NCBI GenBank assembly: GCA_019059635.1
Contig: JAGVRJ010000014.1
Coordinates: 558,001-622,000, forward strand
Origin: Proales similis
Lineage: Eukaryota; Rotifera; Eurotatoria; Ploima; Proalidae
Reading direction: 5' to 3'
Length of the DNA: 64,000 nt
The translations under genes and the position numbers were made by a program. Positions 15,001-25,731 of the stretch are shown here, in pieces (within the stretch, counting starts at the first letter, position 1; the number at the start of each line of letters is the position of its first letter). The notes beneath the pieces are model-generated. The model did not search any database. It was not told the DNA's origin and worked only from the letters and a program-made list of their open reading frames with translations.

Positions 15001-18000
15001 AACATCATCTGCCCCGAATTATTCGCGACCTTAATGAGCCGTTACCTGAAATCGAAGCAATGACTGGAGAATCAGTTGAATTTTCATTAGTAGTCCAGGG
15101 CACCAAATTAAATATTGAATGGTTTCATAATGATCGTAAAGTGGTGCCTCTAGCGGGTCAGTTTGAAAAGAGAGAAACAACTCAGCCGGGCGTTTATGAG
15201 CTGTTATTTAAACTGATTACTCCGCTAGTGAGTGATTCCGGAAAATACACTTGCTCAATAAGCAACTCTTTTGGTCGTGTCCAATCCAAGCCAATTAGTG
15301 TTTTGCTTCGGGATCCCAACGAGCTTGTAAATGAAGTTGGAGACTTTGAGACCAAGCCGCGTTTTATTGAGTATTTCTCCGATGTTTACGCTGATCCCGA
15401 TAGCCAAACTCAGTTTAAATGTAAAATAATTGGCCGGCCCAAGCCTAAGGTGACTTGGACTAGGGACTGTCAAAAAATTGCTGCAAACGAAAAGTTCGAG
15501 CTGATCAATGAAGGAGAATATTATACTTTAGTTGTGAAGCGGGTAAGCAGCAACGACGAAGGTGAATACACTTGCACAGCTGTAAACAACAAAGGCGAAA
15601 CGAACTGGAGTAGCAATCTTTACGTAAACAAGATGAGCAAAGACGCGGCTCCTGGCCTATTGGCTCCCAACTTTTTACGCAAACTAAAAGATTCCAATGT
15701 CACTGAAGGAAACGCTGCCAGACTCGATGCTATTTGCGATGGCGAACCTTTTCCTAGAATTGAATGGTTAAAAAACAATGAATTGATTACTGAGTCGAAC
15801 AAATACCAGATGGAACTCGATGAAGACAGTGGTGAAGCGGCACTTATCATAAGGCGTTGTGAAGCTGACGATGAAACAGAATACCGATGCCGACTTACAA
15901 ATAGCGCGGGGACTAGTGAATGTTCTGCTTATCTTTCAGTAGAGCTTCTTGATGGGGTAAAGAAGGATCTCAAATACGTCATTTTTCATTCATTATTAAT
16001 TGCTTGACTCTTAGGATGACGCCAATAAGGTGCGCAAAGGCCGCAAAGTTAGATTCAATCTCGACTCGGACGTCTTTCTTATCCCGGCAATTGACCGTGA
16101 GATACCTTTGGCACCAGGCCAGCCTGAGATTTCGGACCAGAAGTCGACCACTTTGACACTGACCTGGTCACCATCGCCATCAGACAATGAAAGCAGCCAG
16201 TTTCACATTACTTATATGGTTGAATTCCGCTCATCGAAATCTTATTCCTGGTCCACCTACACATCAGGCTTAAATGCATTGACTACAGAAGTAAAAGGAA
16301 TGAATCCCAGTCTTCATTACTATTTTAGGATTAGAGCCGAGAACCAGAATGGTATTAGTGCTCCTTCACCAGTTTCGTCGACCAAGAGCCCATCGGATTT
16401 ATTAGCTGAATCATTGAGCGAAAAGACAATTAAAACACCAGCGGCTAGCCACATATCTGGCATCGCTCAGCGTCCATCGATATTGGCCGATTCCAGAGAT
16501 GTTAGATATTACATTGAAGGTCAACCAGCCGAGGTAGTTATTCCTGTTTTTGGCTGGCCGATCCCGAGTGTCAACTGGATTCGACTCGACGAGAAAGGCA
16601 ATGAACTCGGTGAAGTTAATAGCCTATTCGATAAGAGAGCCAAGTCTTACAGAGACAAACTCGGCAGTGAACACTTGGAAATTCAAGACGCAACTGAGAA
16701 AGACGAGGGCCCATATAAAATATTGGCCACCAACGAGCATGGGTCATGCAGCCATCAATTCTATCTACTTCAAGCAGACCCGCCGATATTCTTGGAGCCA
16801 TTCAAAGACGTAACAGTTGAGCAGCATGATCAGCTTGTCCAAATCACTTGCAAAGTAGACGGAATTCCATATCCAGACGTTAAATTCTACAAAGATTGGC
16901 ATTTGATTTGCGAGTCCCATCGAGTTCGCATTAGACACTTACCTCCCGACACTTGGACCATATCAATTAAAGGCGGAGCGATTGTTAGGGATTCCGGTCT
17001 TTACACTTGTTCGGCTACAAATGTGGCCGGAAATGCCTTGAGTTCATGTAAAGTCAACGTTCTTGACTCGCTGCTCAATCTTCCTCAACCTGATCTGAAG
17101 GCCGACTTGGTTTTATTCAAGCGAAAACAATTCGAAGAAGATTATGAAGTAGTAGAGAAACTTTTGAGTGGTACATCCGCTTATTATCGGGTTATAGAGC
17201 GTCGCACCGCCAAAGAATTCCTTGCAAAGGTCGCCGAAAGCGGAGAAGCGCTTAAATGGATTCGAAACGAAGCTGAGTGCCTTAGTCAACTCAAAGAGCT
17301 CGAAGGCTATTTGAAACTGCGGGATAGTTACCAGACTTCATCGAGTTCTCTTATTCTCGTATTTGAACCTACCCCAATTGGAAATGACCTTCTCAGCTTT
17401 ATGCTAAGTCAGCCAGTTAATGAGCATGTGGTTGCCCAATTCATTCGACAACTTCTGGATAGACTTCGGAATCTGCATGCTCGTAATATAGTTCATCTGG
17501 ACCTCAATCCCAGCAATATAAGAATAGACCAAAAACACCAGAAACTAAGGCTGGTCGGCTTCACCCATAGTAAATGCTTGAAACCAGCTGATAACCTAGG
17601 AAGCCGCCAGTACGAAGCAGTCCACCATGATTACGGAATGAGTGAATATGTTTCTCCCGAAGTGGTTACCCAAAAGCCAGTGACCTTAAATACCGACATG
17701 TGGTCAGTTGGTGTAATTGCTTACGGTCTATTGGTCGGTCGAACGCCTTTCCTTCCCAAAACCAGCGACTCGGAGGAAAAAGTCACTGAACAAGCAATCC
17801 TGCAGAATGTGGCCAGCTGCAAATGGACGTTTGGAGACGAGTTTACCCATATTAGTCACGAGGCCAAAGAATTCATTGAGCGACTTTTAGTGCAGGATCC
17901 CGCTGAAAGAATGACAGTTGAACAAGCCTTACGCCATCCTTGGATTCACTTTGCCACTCAGCATCCGACCAAGCCTCAAAAATCGATTTCTAGAAATTCT

Positions 18001-20353
18001 CTTGCAGAACTACACGCCCGCATGCTTTGGATCAAGCAGAGCAATCGTGCATCAGATCAAAAGATTTCTCTCCTCTTTGGATCGTTGTCGTCAAAAACTC
18101 AAGTGAACCAAGAGCCTACCAGCAGCCAAGACGAAGCGGGCAAATTAAACGAAATAGGCTTGAATAATGAACCTTCATCTTCAAGTGATGATGAAGTTCT
18201 GAATCCAGGCTCTTATCTAATGCCTGTTAAAGATGCTTTGTTTTCGGCCCGGCTTCGTGAATATCGCCGCTCAAGATGGGAAAAACAAATTCAGACCAGT
18301 TCAATGTCTGAAAAGCGGCGTTCAATTGCGGCTATTTGCTCTCAGCCTTATAGGCCAATAAAAGAGCGATATCATGTAGATCTATACGGTCGGTGTATTC
18401 AACGCGGTTCGCTTTCTCGTTCTTCTTTAAGAGTGAGTGGAAGCCGAACCAGTTCTGCTTCACAACTAGATTCCGAAGATACAGCATCTTTTTCAAATAA
18501 TCGCACGCGAATGGTTGGTGAGGGACTAGCGCCTATTGTTCGAGAAAAGCTGAAAGATTCTTATTTGCTCGTCGGCTTAACGGTGACGCTAAGATGCAAA
18601 ATCGAAGGCAACCCGACACCTAGATGCTTCTGGTTCCACAACAATCGACTGATAATAGGTGATGATGATCGCCTTAAGTTTGCTCAAACCGACGATGGCT
18701 TCTCAACTCTGACAATCTGCAAAGCGAGAGTGTCAGACGTTGGCGTTTATAGTTGCCAAGCACGCAATAACTTCGGTCAGACAAGCACAAATGCGCGCCT
18801 TTCAGTTGGTGATATCCCTGATGCCCCGAGTCGACCGATTGTTGCCCAATTCTGTAACCGCCAAGCGTATCTAGTATGGGAGGCACCGGCATTTACAGGC
18901 AACACTGATATCATTTGCTATAAAGTCGATCTTAAGCTAAGAGAAGATCTCAAGTGGATTAACGCTTTGTTCACCATCCAAGAGAGTTGTTTAATTCGCG
19001 ATTTAAAACCAGGATCAGCCTACCGCTTCAGAGTGTCTTGCGTAAACGCAGTTGGAACCTCGGTCTATAGCTGGGCATCTGAGGAGATAACCACTCCTAT
19101 AGACGGGCCTCCCGAGCTTGAGATTGATCACGATCTCGCGCAGCAGACTTTAGACCATCAATACAATCTAGAAAAACGTTCTCTTCAAAAAGTATTGATA
19201 AAAGATCTTGGTCGAGAGCCTGAAGAAACTGCATCTAAATGTGATCAAGAGCTTCTCAAGATTCAAGAATACAGAGCGGATGAGTTTTACTTATTCGAAA
19301 ATGTTCTTTCACGTCGTAACAATCAAAGCCAATTGTTTTACGCCAAAGACAAGGCAAATGGAACCAGAAGGCTTCTACAAAGAGTAAACGGTCTAAACGA
19401 TCGAGAAGTAATGCTGCTAAGACAACTGAGCTCGAATAATCGAATTGCTGAGCTTGTTGAAGCATATCAAGAATCGAGTGGCAGTTATATCTTTGTTATG
19501 GCTAGTGCCGTGCCTTTACTTGATTTCGTTTGCTTCAAACACAAATACTCCGAAGAGCTTGTTGTCCGAATATTGCGTCAGTTATTAGATGCCGTGCAAT
19601 GGCTTCATCTCCATGGCTACGCTCATCTCAATATAAATCCGATAAATATTCTTAATTCAAATCTTACGCAAGCAAACATCAAGCTTACTGGATTAGAATA
19701 CTCTACTCGATTGGTCGAAGGTGCTGATTCAGATAAATGCGAAAAAATTCGTCAGCAGCTCAAAGAGTCACCATATCCCGATTTTATTGGTAACATTTAA
19801 CCTGATATTTACGTTCACTGCTAGCGTCTCTAATCGTTTCGCATTTTAAAGCTCCTGAAGTTTTAGCTGACGAAAAATTTGAACTGAAAGCAGATATTTG
19901 GAATATTGGCCTTATTGCCGCTCTTCTGTAAGTCACAAAATTTTTGCTAATTAATTTCAGCCAAACAAAGTTCTGAATTCTTGAACAATCAAGACTAAGT
20001 GGCACCTCAATTTTTTGTCATGAGGAAAACATAAATGCAACAAAACATAATGTCTTATATGGTCGGTACAATTTCAACGAGTTCTACGAAGATGTTACTG
20101 GAGAGGCCGTTATTTTTATTCAACAATGTCTGAAGCGCTCATCATCGTAAGTGTCTCTTTACTTCTAATACGAGAATCTTATTTAATCATTCGTTCAATA
20201 ATTCTTAGGAACCGATTGAGTCTTAATGAGTGCATTGAGCATAAGCTGTTTAATTTATCAAGCTCGCAAGCTTCACGAAGAGAGAATATTCAGTTTTTAT
20301 CTGAAAAGTTAAAGAGCTTTAACAATGATTTTAAAATTCGTCTTTCTTCGTAA
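1..20353 (+). CDS. unc-89: UNC-89/obscurin giant muscle protein, 3' part
   Basis: This is a giant sarcomeric M-band scaffold of the titin/obscurin family. The 5' end, where the family carries SH3-DH-PH domains, lies outside the window; the frame is already open at base 3. Exons are 1-6165, 6223-15956, 16015-19789, 19825-19927, 19994-20146 and 20209-20353, and every junction keeps phase. Counting C-strand tryptophans or their replacements gives about 17 Ig domains in the first exon, a Glu-rich linker, about 30 Ig domains in the second, then FN3-Ig-Ig-kinase-Ser-rich linker-Ig-FN3-kinase. That C-terminal order is diagnostic of UNC-89/obscurin. Both kinases lack key catalytic residues (see separate entries). 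A polyadenylation signal lies at 20402-20407. The roughly 50 Ig domains resemble the nematode count more than shorter insect forms. The family call is certain; the exact domain count is approximate. Confidence 0.96.
5415..6590 (+). other. unc-89: UNC-89 Glu/Lys-rich unstructured linker
   Basis: About 370 residues rich in Glu, Lys, Gln and Ser, with no Ig core tryptophans, interrupt the Ig array between Ig 17 and Ig 18. The stretch is split by a 57 bp intron (6166-6222). The composition indicates a disordered, strongly acidic spacer, comparable in position and kind to the PEVK region of titin or the KSP-rich segment of nematode UNC-89. Sequence similarity to those segments is not visible; only the composition is shared. 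An elastic or spacer role is inference. Confidence 0.75.
6600..9410 (+). repeat. unc-89: Alternating two-Ig super-repeat in UNC-89
   Basis: The first nine or so Ig domains after the acidic linker alternate between two types. Type A starts with a short Trp-Pro-like motif (DWTP, QWPN, NWPE, EWPP, DWPV; Trp codons at 6624, 7260, 7899, 8532 and 9123). It has Leu or Ile where the Ig core Trp should be, before an NGK/DGK-like turn. Type B lacks the WP motif and keeps the core Trp (EWTLN, VWSLN, NWFLN). The Trp codons are spaced 636, 639, 633 and 591 bases apart, a period of about 210 residues or two Ig domains. This suggests tandem duplication of an A-B pair. Confidence 0.8.
17140..17945 (+). other. 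unc-89: UNC-89 kinase domain 1 (predicted pseudokinase)
   Basis: The domain begins at DYEVVEKLL and ends at RHPWI. It keeps the beta-3 AK pair (LAKV), an SPE motif (YVSPE), the DMWSVGV helix and a terminal arginine motif. The catalytic loop reads HLDLNPSN, so the aspartate is kept but the following lysine is Asn. The DFG triad is replaced by GFT in LVGFTH, which removes the metal-binding aspartate. The glycine loop is also degraded (LLSGTSAYY). A scaffold role is more likely than catalysis. Drosophila UNC-89 kinases are likewise reported as pseudokinases. Confidence 0.85.
19282..20256 (+). other. unc-89: UNC-89 kinase domain 2 (predicted pseudokinase)
   Basis: The second kinase fold spans four exons. 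The catalytic loop is HLNINPIN, so the catalytic aspartate is Asn. The DFG triad is GLE in KLTGLEY, and the VAIK lysine is absent (RRLLQRV). The APE motif (KAPEV) and the DIWNIG helix remain, so the fold is probably intact. The exon join at 19928-19993 must use the acceptor ending at 19993, because the nearer acceptor would bring a TGA into frame. The chosen join restores the expected LLLSGTS segment. The protein ends shortly after the domain. Confidence 0.85.
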
Positions 20354-20576
20354 TTGGCATTAAGTTAGCTCCTTGATTTTAGACAATCATAGTTATTTAT
20401 CAATAAATCTTAGTGAGCTTGATCGCATACTTTGAATAAAGCAAGAAGCATTTTTAAAAAACGCGGAAAGATTTTCAGAAGTAGTTATGTAACCTAGTTG
20501 GTTAATGTTTATTTCTATGATGAGATTTCTAACCTCGAACCAAGTCAACTGAACAATCAAAGAACCCTCTAAAATC

Positions 20577-22754
20577 TTAGCGAGAAAAAAAAACTTCAGG
20601 ATCCTTCTCCTCAATCGGTTCCCAAGGCTCTAGGTCGGTTAACTGATTTTCTATGCTTCTCGAAACCGGAAGACCAAACATTTCAAACTGAGGTTTTATG
20701 TTTCGGCCAACTATTTTTGAGTAACGAAGAACCCACTGATCGATCTTTTCTTGGTTGTTTTTTGGCAAATTTCTTTTGCTCTTGATATCCATCTCATAGT
20801 CACTCATGAATTTATACATGGACTCCCAACCAAAGTGCTTGATGAGCTGTAAGAAAGTCATAAGGCCCATTCTTGGATCCTTTTTCCAAGCCTCATAACT
20901 GGCCGATGCAAAAAAACTTTTGAAAGTACTTTTCCCTTGGGTCGGCCAGTTTTGTTCACACACGTGTTGACCCCGAATCGAATAATTTGCGTGAAGTGAA
21001 AAAATATTAACTGTTACTTCGGTGGCTCCATCAAACGTCCATTCCGAGCGCTGCATATTGTGACCAAGTTCATGAAAAAGTCCCCAATTGCCACGTTTCA
21101 TTAATTTTTGCACGTTGAATATGCATTCTTTAGCCTCTGGTTCGCAGCAGTCCAGATGGGTAACAATCGGATATCCCGAATGCATGTAGCCAGCTGAAGG
21201 CTGAAGATCATTCACAACTCTTTCTCGTCTCGAATTGCTCGGATCTGTGCCCCGACAACGATGGTGACCAATCACTACTTGATCCCAAAATTTTAATACA
21301 TCACTGGGGTCATTCAGATGTCTTATACAACTTGAAGGTGTCGTAAAAATAATGTGCTCACCAGCAAGCTCGGCCCTTAAATCAGAAAAAAATCAGATTG
21401 GGAGTTTGGTTGAAAATTAAAGATGGAAATTACCACAATCCAGGTGCTGATCGACGCTCAGGCCAAGAATTTATAGTTTCTGGGTCTTTTAAATCAAAAT
21501 AAGGTGCCAGTACGACGTTACTGATCAGCACTTCTAATTTAGCTGCCTTCTTTGACTCGAAATAAACAAGTCCTCCATAAGGGCTGGTAAATTCCAGTTT
21601 CTGGGTTAAGTCACGAACTAGACTGAGTCTGGGCCATCGCTTGAGCTCTTTGCAATAGCTCAGTTCGTCAGTATGTGCACCCAAACGAACTTTCCATGAT
21701 GCTACATCGCCTTCAAGAACTTCTATTTGGATTGTTACTGCAGCAGGAAGATAAACACCGGTTGAAATTCTTTCATTGAACTGGGCTTCGAATTTGAATG
21801 GAAGCTGATGTTCAAGTTGCTCAATATGCTCAAAGTCGCCAGGGAAATGCTCTATTCCCGGTGCTTTGGAGTAACAACAAAGTTCATGACAAACTGATAG
21901 AAAATTGATAGCCACTTTTTCCTCTTCAGTTTTAATTGGTCTTTGTACATGCGGATAGTGAGACCAGCCATTTGAATCAAAAGATTCGCTTATTTTTTGC
22001 CTCAATAAATCGAGCCGTTCTAAGCTTAGGACACCTGTTTCAGCTGCTGCTCGAACGCCTTTTTCGAATGTTCGCCCGTAAAACTTGAGATTCTTCACAT
22101 CACTCTCGATCTGTTCAATTGCGGTATCTAAGTGACAGTATTCAATTGCATTGTCCTTCAATTTAAATGTTTTTGATGGACCGAGGTCAAGAGTCGCATC
22201 AGTAAGAATTATTCCAGCATAATCCTTAAGGAATTGATACATATCGAGATCTTCCATACGCTTTTGGGGATTAAGCTGCAAGTAACCCCACGCAGTTACT
22301 CCACAAAACAAGGCTCCTGTTTTAAAACATTCAAGGAAATTGTAAAACATTCATTTAACAAGTACTTACCACCAGACGTCAAATACGCTAGCAATTGTTC
22401 TCTCTGGGCAGCGTCAAGGCGATGATTTTGATGCCAAAGAATTAAATTATAGTCGCCGAATCTTTGTTTCTTTAAAGTTATCTCCCCTAGGTTGTTACTT
22501 TTATCTTCTTTTTGCTGAAGTAGCCAATTTTTTATCTCATGGACAAATTTGATGTTTTCCTCTTTACTTTGAGGGTCTCGAAGAAGAGCATAATAAAAAT
22601 CGTGGGCGGCAACAACAATTCGCCCTTGCCCAACTTGACTTGTTGCAATAACAACATCGCCAGCTCTAGGTGCGAACACTGGTACTGCCTGGCCAGTAAC
22701 GATCAATGAGCCTGGCGAGCGGGTGATTGGCAATTCTTCCAAGCTTTCAAACAT
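20577..22754 (-). CDS. TCAF-like protein with M60 metallopeptidase domain
   Basis: This resembles TRPM8 channel-associated factors (TCAF1/2, formerly FAM115), which carry a C-terminal peptidase M60-like domain. Exons are 22754-22370, 22316-21434 and 21375-20577 (688 residues). The start is the first in-frame ATG, giving MFESLEELP, which matches the TCAF N-terminal LDELP segment. The gluzincin signature HELGH lies near base 21065, with a second Glu 13 residues later in ATEVTVN, so the HExxHx(n)E zinc site looks intact. Upstream SGYP and GCNWG-like surroundings fit M60. The protein is shorter than the roughly 920-residue vertebrate TCAFs. It converges on UNC-89 with about 220 bp between stop codons. 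It could be a peptidase or a non-catalytic channel partner; the intact site favours some metal binding. An extra upstream exon is possible. Confidence 0.85.
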
Positions 22755-23594
22755 TCTTGTTAAATTATCACGCAAATTTCTCTCAACTATGCTAAAAATT
22801 ACCAAGCATAAACTTTTCAGAAGCAAAAAGCTGCATAATTCAAACGTTTATGGACCAATTTAAATGATGGATGCATTTACTGGGAATTTTCCTTCAAAAA
22901 TTACCTTTCACTTACTGTTGAACGAAAACTCGATATGAAACTCAAAATGATAACTTCTTTTAAATGGCTTTTTAATCAAATCCGATTTTGGATTTTTTGG
23001 AATCCATTTTGAACTGTCGGGCTTGTCAATCTGTCAAGAAATTTACACCAGCTCTTACATGATGAATGTTAATTTTGACCTAATGACATACAAGGAATTC
23101 AACCTTTGGATCCATTCTCTTAAAATCAGTCTCTTGAATAAACGGTTCAGGCTTATGTCTTATAAACTTAACTTAAAAGCAATTAATTTAAGACTTTTAT
23201 AGGCTTTTGTTCTTCGTGTTAGATCCATTAGTTATTGAAACTATTCTGTTTAAGATTTATTAATTACACGGTAGTTGAATTCAACACGAAGTGAACATTA
23301 TAAAGAAAGCTCAGTAGCGAATAACTTGGCTATTGAAAGTAATTTTCGATTCGAAAATGTTGAAAAAAACATCATACATTTAGAAGATTCAGATCTGGCT
23401 TTGGAAACTTTTTATTTGATTTTGGCACAGCTTGAAAATTAAACAATTAATTATAATCAAAAACCTAGGCTCATTATGTTCCAACGGTGACTTGAAGCCC
23501 AGCTATTTAAATTCTTTAAAAATAATTTTTTGGATTCTGTTTGACGAAGCCAGTTCAAATCAAGCATCGGAAAAGCACCGAACTGCGATAAGCA
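22755..23594. other. Intergenic, divergent promoter region
   Basis: About 840 bases separate the divergently transcribed TCAF-like and TIR-like genes. The stretch is AT-rich with short open frames broken by stops. No repeat, RNA gene or convincing exon was seen. It probably holds both promoters and 5' leaders. A short open stretch at about 23270-23444 looks weakly protein-like but has no start codon and no obvious join. Confidence 0.5.
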
Positions 23595-25378
23595 ATGGCA
23601 CATTTGCCTTCAATCTTATGTGGATGCGATTTCTACCTTTGTTTTAATAAGAATGATGAAAAGAGCTCAGAATTGGTGGAAGGCATCAAGGCTCGGTTCC
23701 AAAAGTAATTCTTGGTTCCAAGTTGTTCAATCTCTTTTTAATTTTTTCTGCTAAATAAACAGAATCCATATTTCTTATTTTTCAAGTGATCAAATTTGCC
23801 TCAACCAGGACTACTTGAAAATAATTCGTCTTAATGCAATTCGAGCCAAAGTGTTTTTGTTTTTTATTGACAAAAATGCTCTACAATGCCAATGGTTTCT
23901 TTTTCAACACCTTTGCGCTAGGGTAATTATTTTGGCTCTATTTGATCGATTGAATTTTCAGTTAGTCTTTATCAAATTAAACAAAAAGTCTAGTCGACTT
24001 GCGCGGGGTCTACCTTTACTTATTTCGATCGTTATTGATCAGGACTATAGCCATACACAAGCTGAGATCATTGACAGACTTTGCAAAGATACTACGTCAG
24101 TTTTACTGATGAATGATGTAAAATTTAATAATGGCTTACTCCCTTTAGAGTTGAAAAATTTTGATTTTTATTTCGGTTATTTTTAGTCCGAGGACACGAG
24201 TCAAGTGATATTTCGTTTGAATCAAGTTCTTTCAGGATTTATTCCGCTTTTGGAAGGAAACGCTACACGTTTTCAAGATTCAGAAAGGCCTGACTCTCAC
24301 GAGGAGCAGATTATCCTAGATTTTCTTAAGAACTATCAGCTGGAAATTCTAACAGGTGGGTGATACTCTTGATCATCGGAGAGCTCAGACAGTTGAGACA
24401 AGACTTGATTTAGATTTTCCGGCTGATAAGTTCATACCAAAGGAACAAAAAACTGAATTAACCCTTCAGGTTCCAAAAAAAAGCTTAAACAGTCTTTTTT
24501 TGACGATGATGCATTCTGGTTTCCATCTCTTGTGGATAGATTGTGTCTCAACATCAACTGAGCCGTACTTCAATCTTATTTGGCATCGAGGCTCAAACAA
24601 AAATCGCTTGAAATATCTGTTCTTTTTTGATCTTAACACAGCTCAAATAGTGCAATTAAGCAACGAACTGAGCTCAAAACAACCGGCCTGGACTCTAGAG
24701 CTGGTTGACAAATACACAAAAAAGGTTGAGACTAGCAAGAACAACGGAAAGAAAGCTAGTTCCACCAAAAAGGAGACATGCCTTAGCTTCAAAGAAGAGA
24801 TACTTTTCATTTGCCAATTTAAATTAGTTAATAATGAGAATGAGATAAACGTTTTTCAGCCGAACATTATTGAGGACGTCTTCGACGAAAAATTCTCAAA
24901 ACCGGTAAAATTCAATTACAAAAGAAACTTTATGCCAGTTAAATTACGCCCTCTACTGGTACAATCGCCCGCAGTGGGCACACGTTTATTCTTTACGAAT
25001 ATTTTCATACCTCTCGCTCAAGCAGTTTATCAAAATGTGTCCTTTAAAGTGGAAAAAGATCTCGATCAACAACAGTTAATTGAAATGTATGAAGAAATGC
25101 GAACGAATGAATGGAAACCATTAGAAATAAAAGCTTATGCTTCAAAGGATAAAAGTGAAAGATTTGCGACGATATGGACGAGCAAACATCCAGATTTTGA
25201 AGGATCCTCTAAACTCTTATGTGGGATAGGAAGAGAAGAGCTAGAGGTGGCGGTAGAACGATTTTCAAAAAGCGGCTCTACGCTCCGCATACTGTCTCAA
25301 ATGCCGGAATCTTCAAAGGTTAAAGGTGAACCGTTTTTTGTGGCTTTTTTCTCACAAGGGCCTCTTTCTACCATTTGA
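23595..25378 (+). CDS. TIR-like domain protein with C-terminal tandem repeats
   Basis: I assembled five exons by phase: 23595-23704, 23787-23922, 23962-24117, 24187-24355 and 24384-25378 (521 residues). Introns are 82, 39, 69 and 28 bp. Residues 10-150 look like a TIR fold: DFYLCFNKND matches box 1, then a helix, then AIRAKVFLFFID and a QWFLFQ segment where SARM1-type TIRs have WxxxE. Here the pattern is Trp73 with Gln77, so the NADase glutamate would be missing. From about residue 225, several units follow the pattern [helix]-G/W-(F/K)-x-L-x-x-x-x-(Y/V)-...-(Y/R)F-x-x-IW. These resemble the bacterial tandem repeat domain (BTRD1) of polyglycine hydrolases. The 28 bp last intron is the weakest join; a frameshift there is the alternative. 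The gene lies about 350 bp upstream of the calpain on the same strand. Confidence 0.6.
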
Positions 25379-25731
25379 AATCGCAATATTTACTGAACAA
25401 TATTTACTGACACGCTTAATTTTCTGTTACGATCATGAAACATGAAAAAACTGCTTCAATCGATGAGAGAAAATATTTGGGTCAGACCGGAGCATCAATT
25501 CACTTCTCTAATTTATGCTCATCCTTTCTTTGTGCAGACTAGCGTTGCGGTTCTGTTAATGATAAAAATAAGTGCATCAGGTCGGCCGCTTTGGCAGATC
25601 TAGTGCCTTTTTCATATAATGCGCTACGAAATAAATAATAATTCAACGTCTTATGCTTCTTTTTTCGCATCCCTACCATTTAACTTCGGCAAAATCCAGT
25701 AAATAACGCATTTTTCTCAACTCTAGCGGAC
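25379..25731. other. Intergenic, 353 bp
   Basis: A short AT-rich spacer lies between the TIR-like gene and the calpain gene. Nothing recognisable was seen. It probably holds the 3' end of one gene and the promoter of the next. Confidence 0.5.

Noticed and set aside
19928-19993. An apparent in-frame stop inside UNC-89 kinase 2, suggesting a pseudogene
   Set aside because: Using the acceptor ending at 19993 removes the TGA and restores the expected LLLSGTS sequence.
24340-24390. An apparent frameshift in the TIR-like gene
   Set aside because: A 28 bp GT-AG intron restores frame, and other introns nearby are nearly as short. It remains the least certain join.
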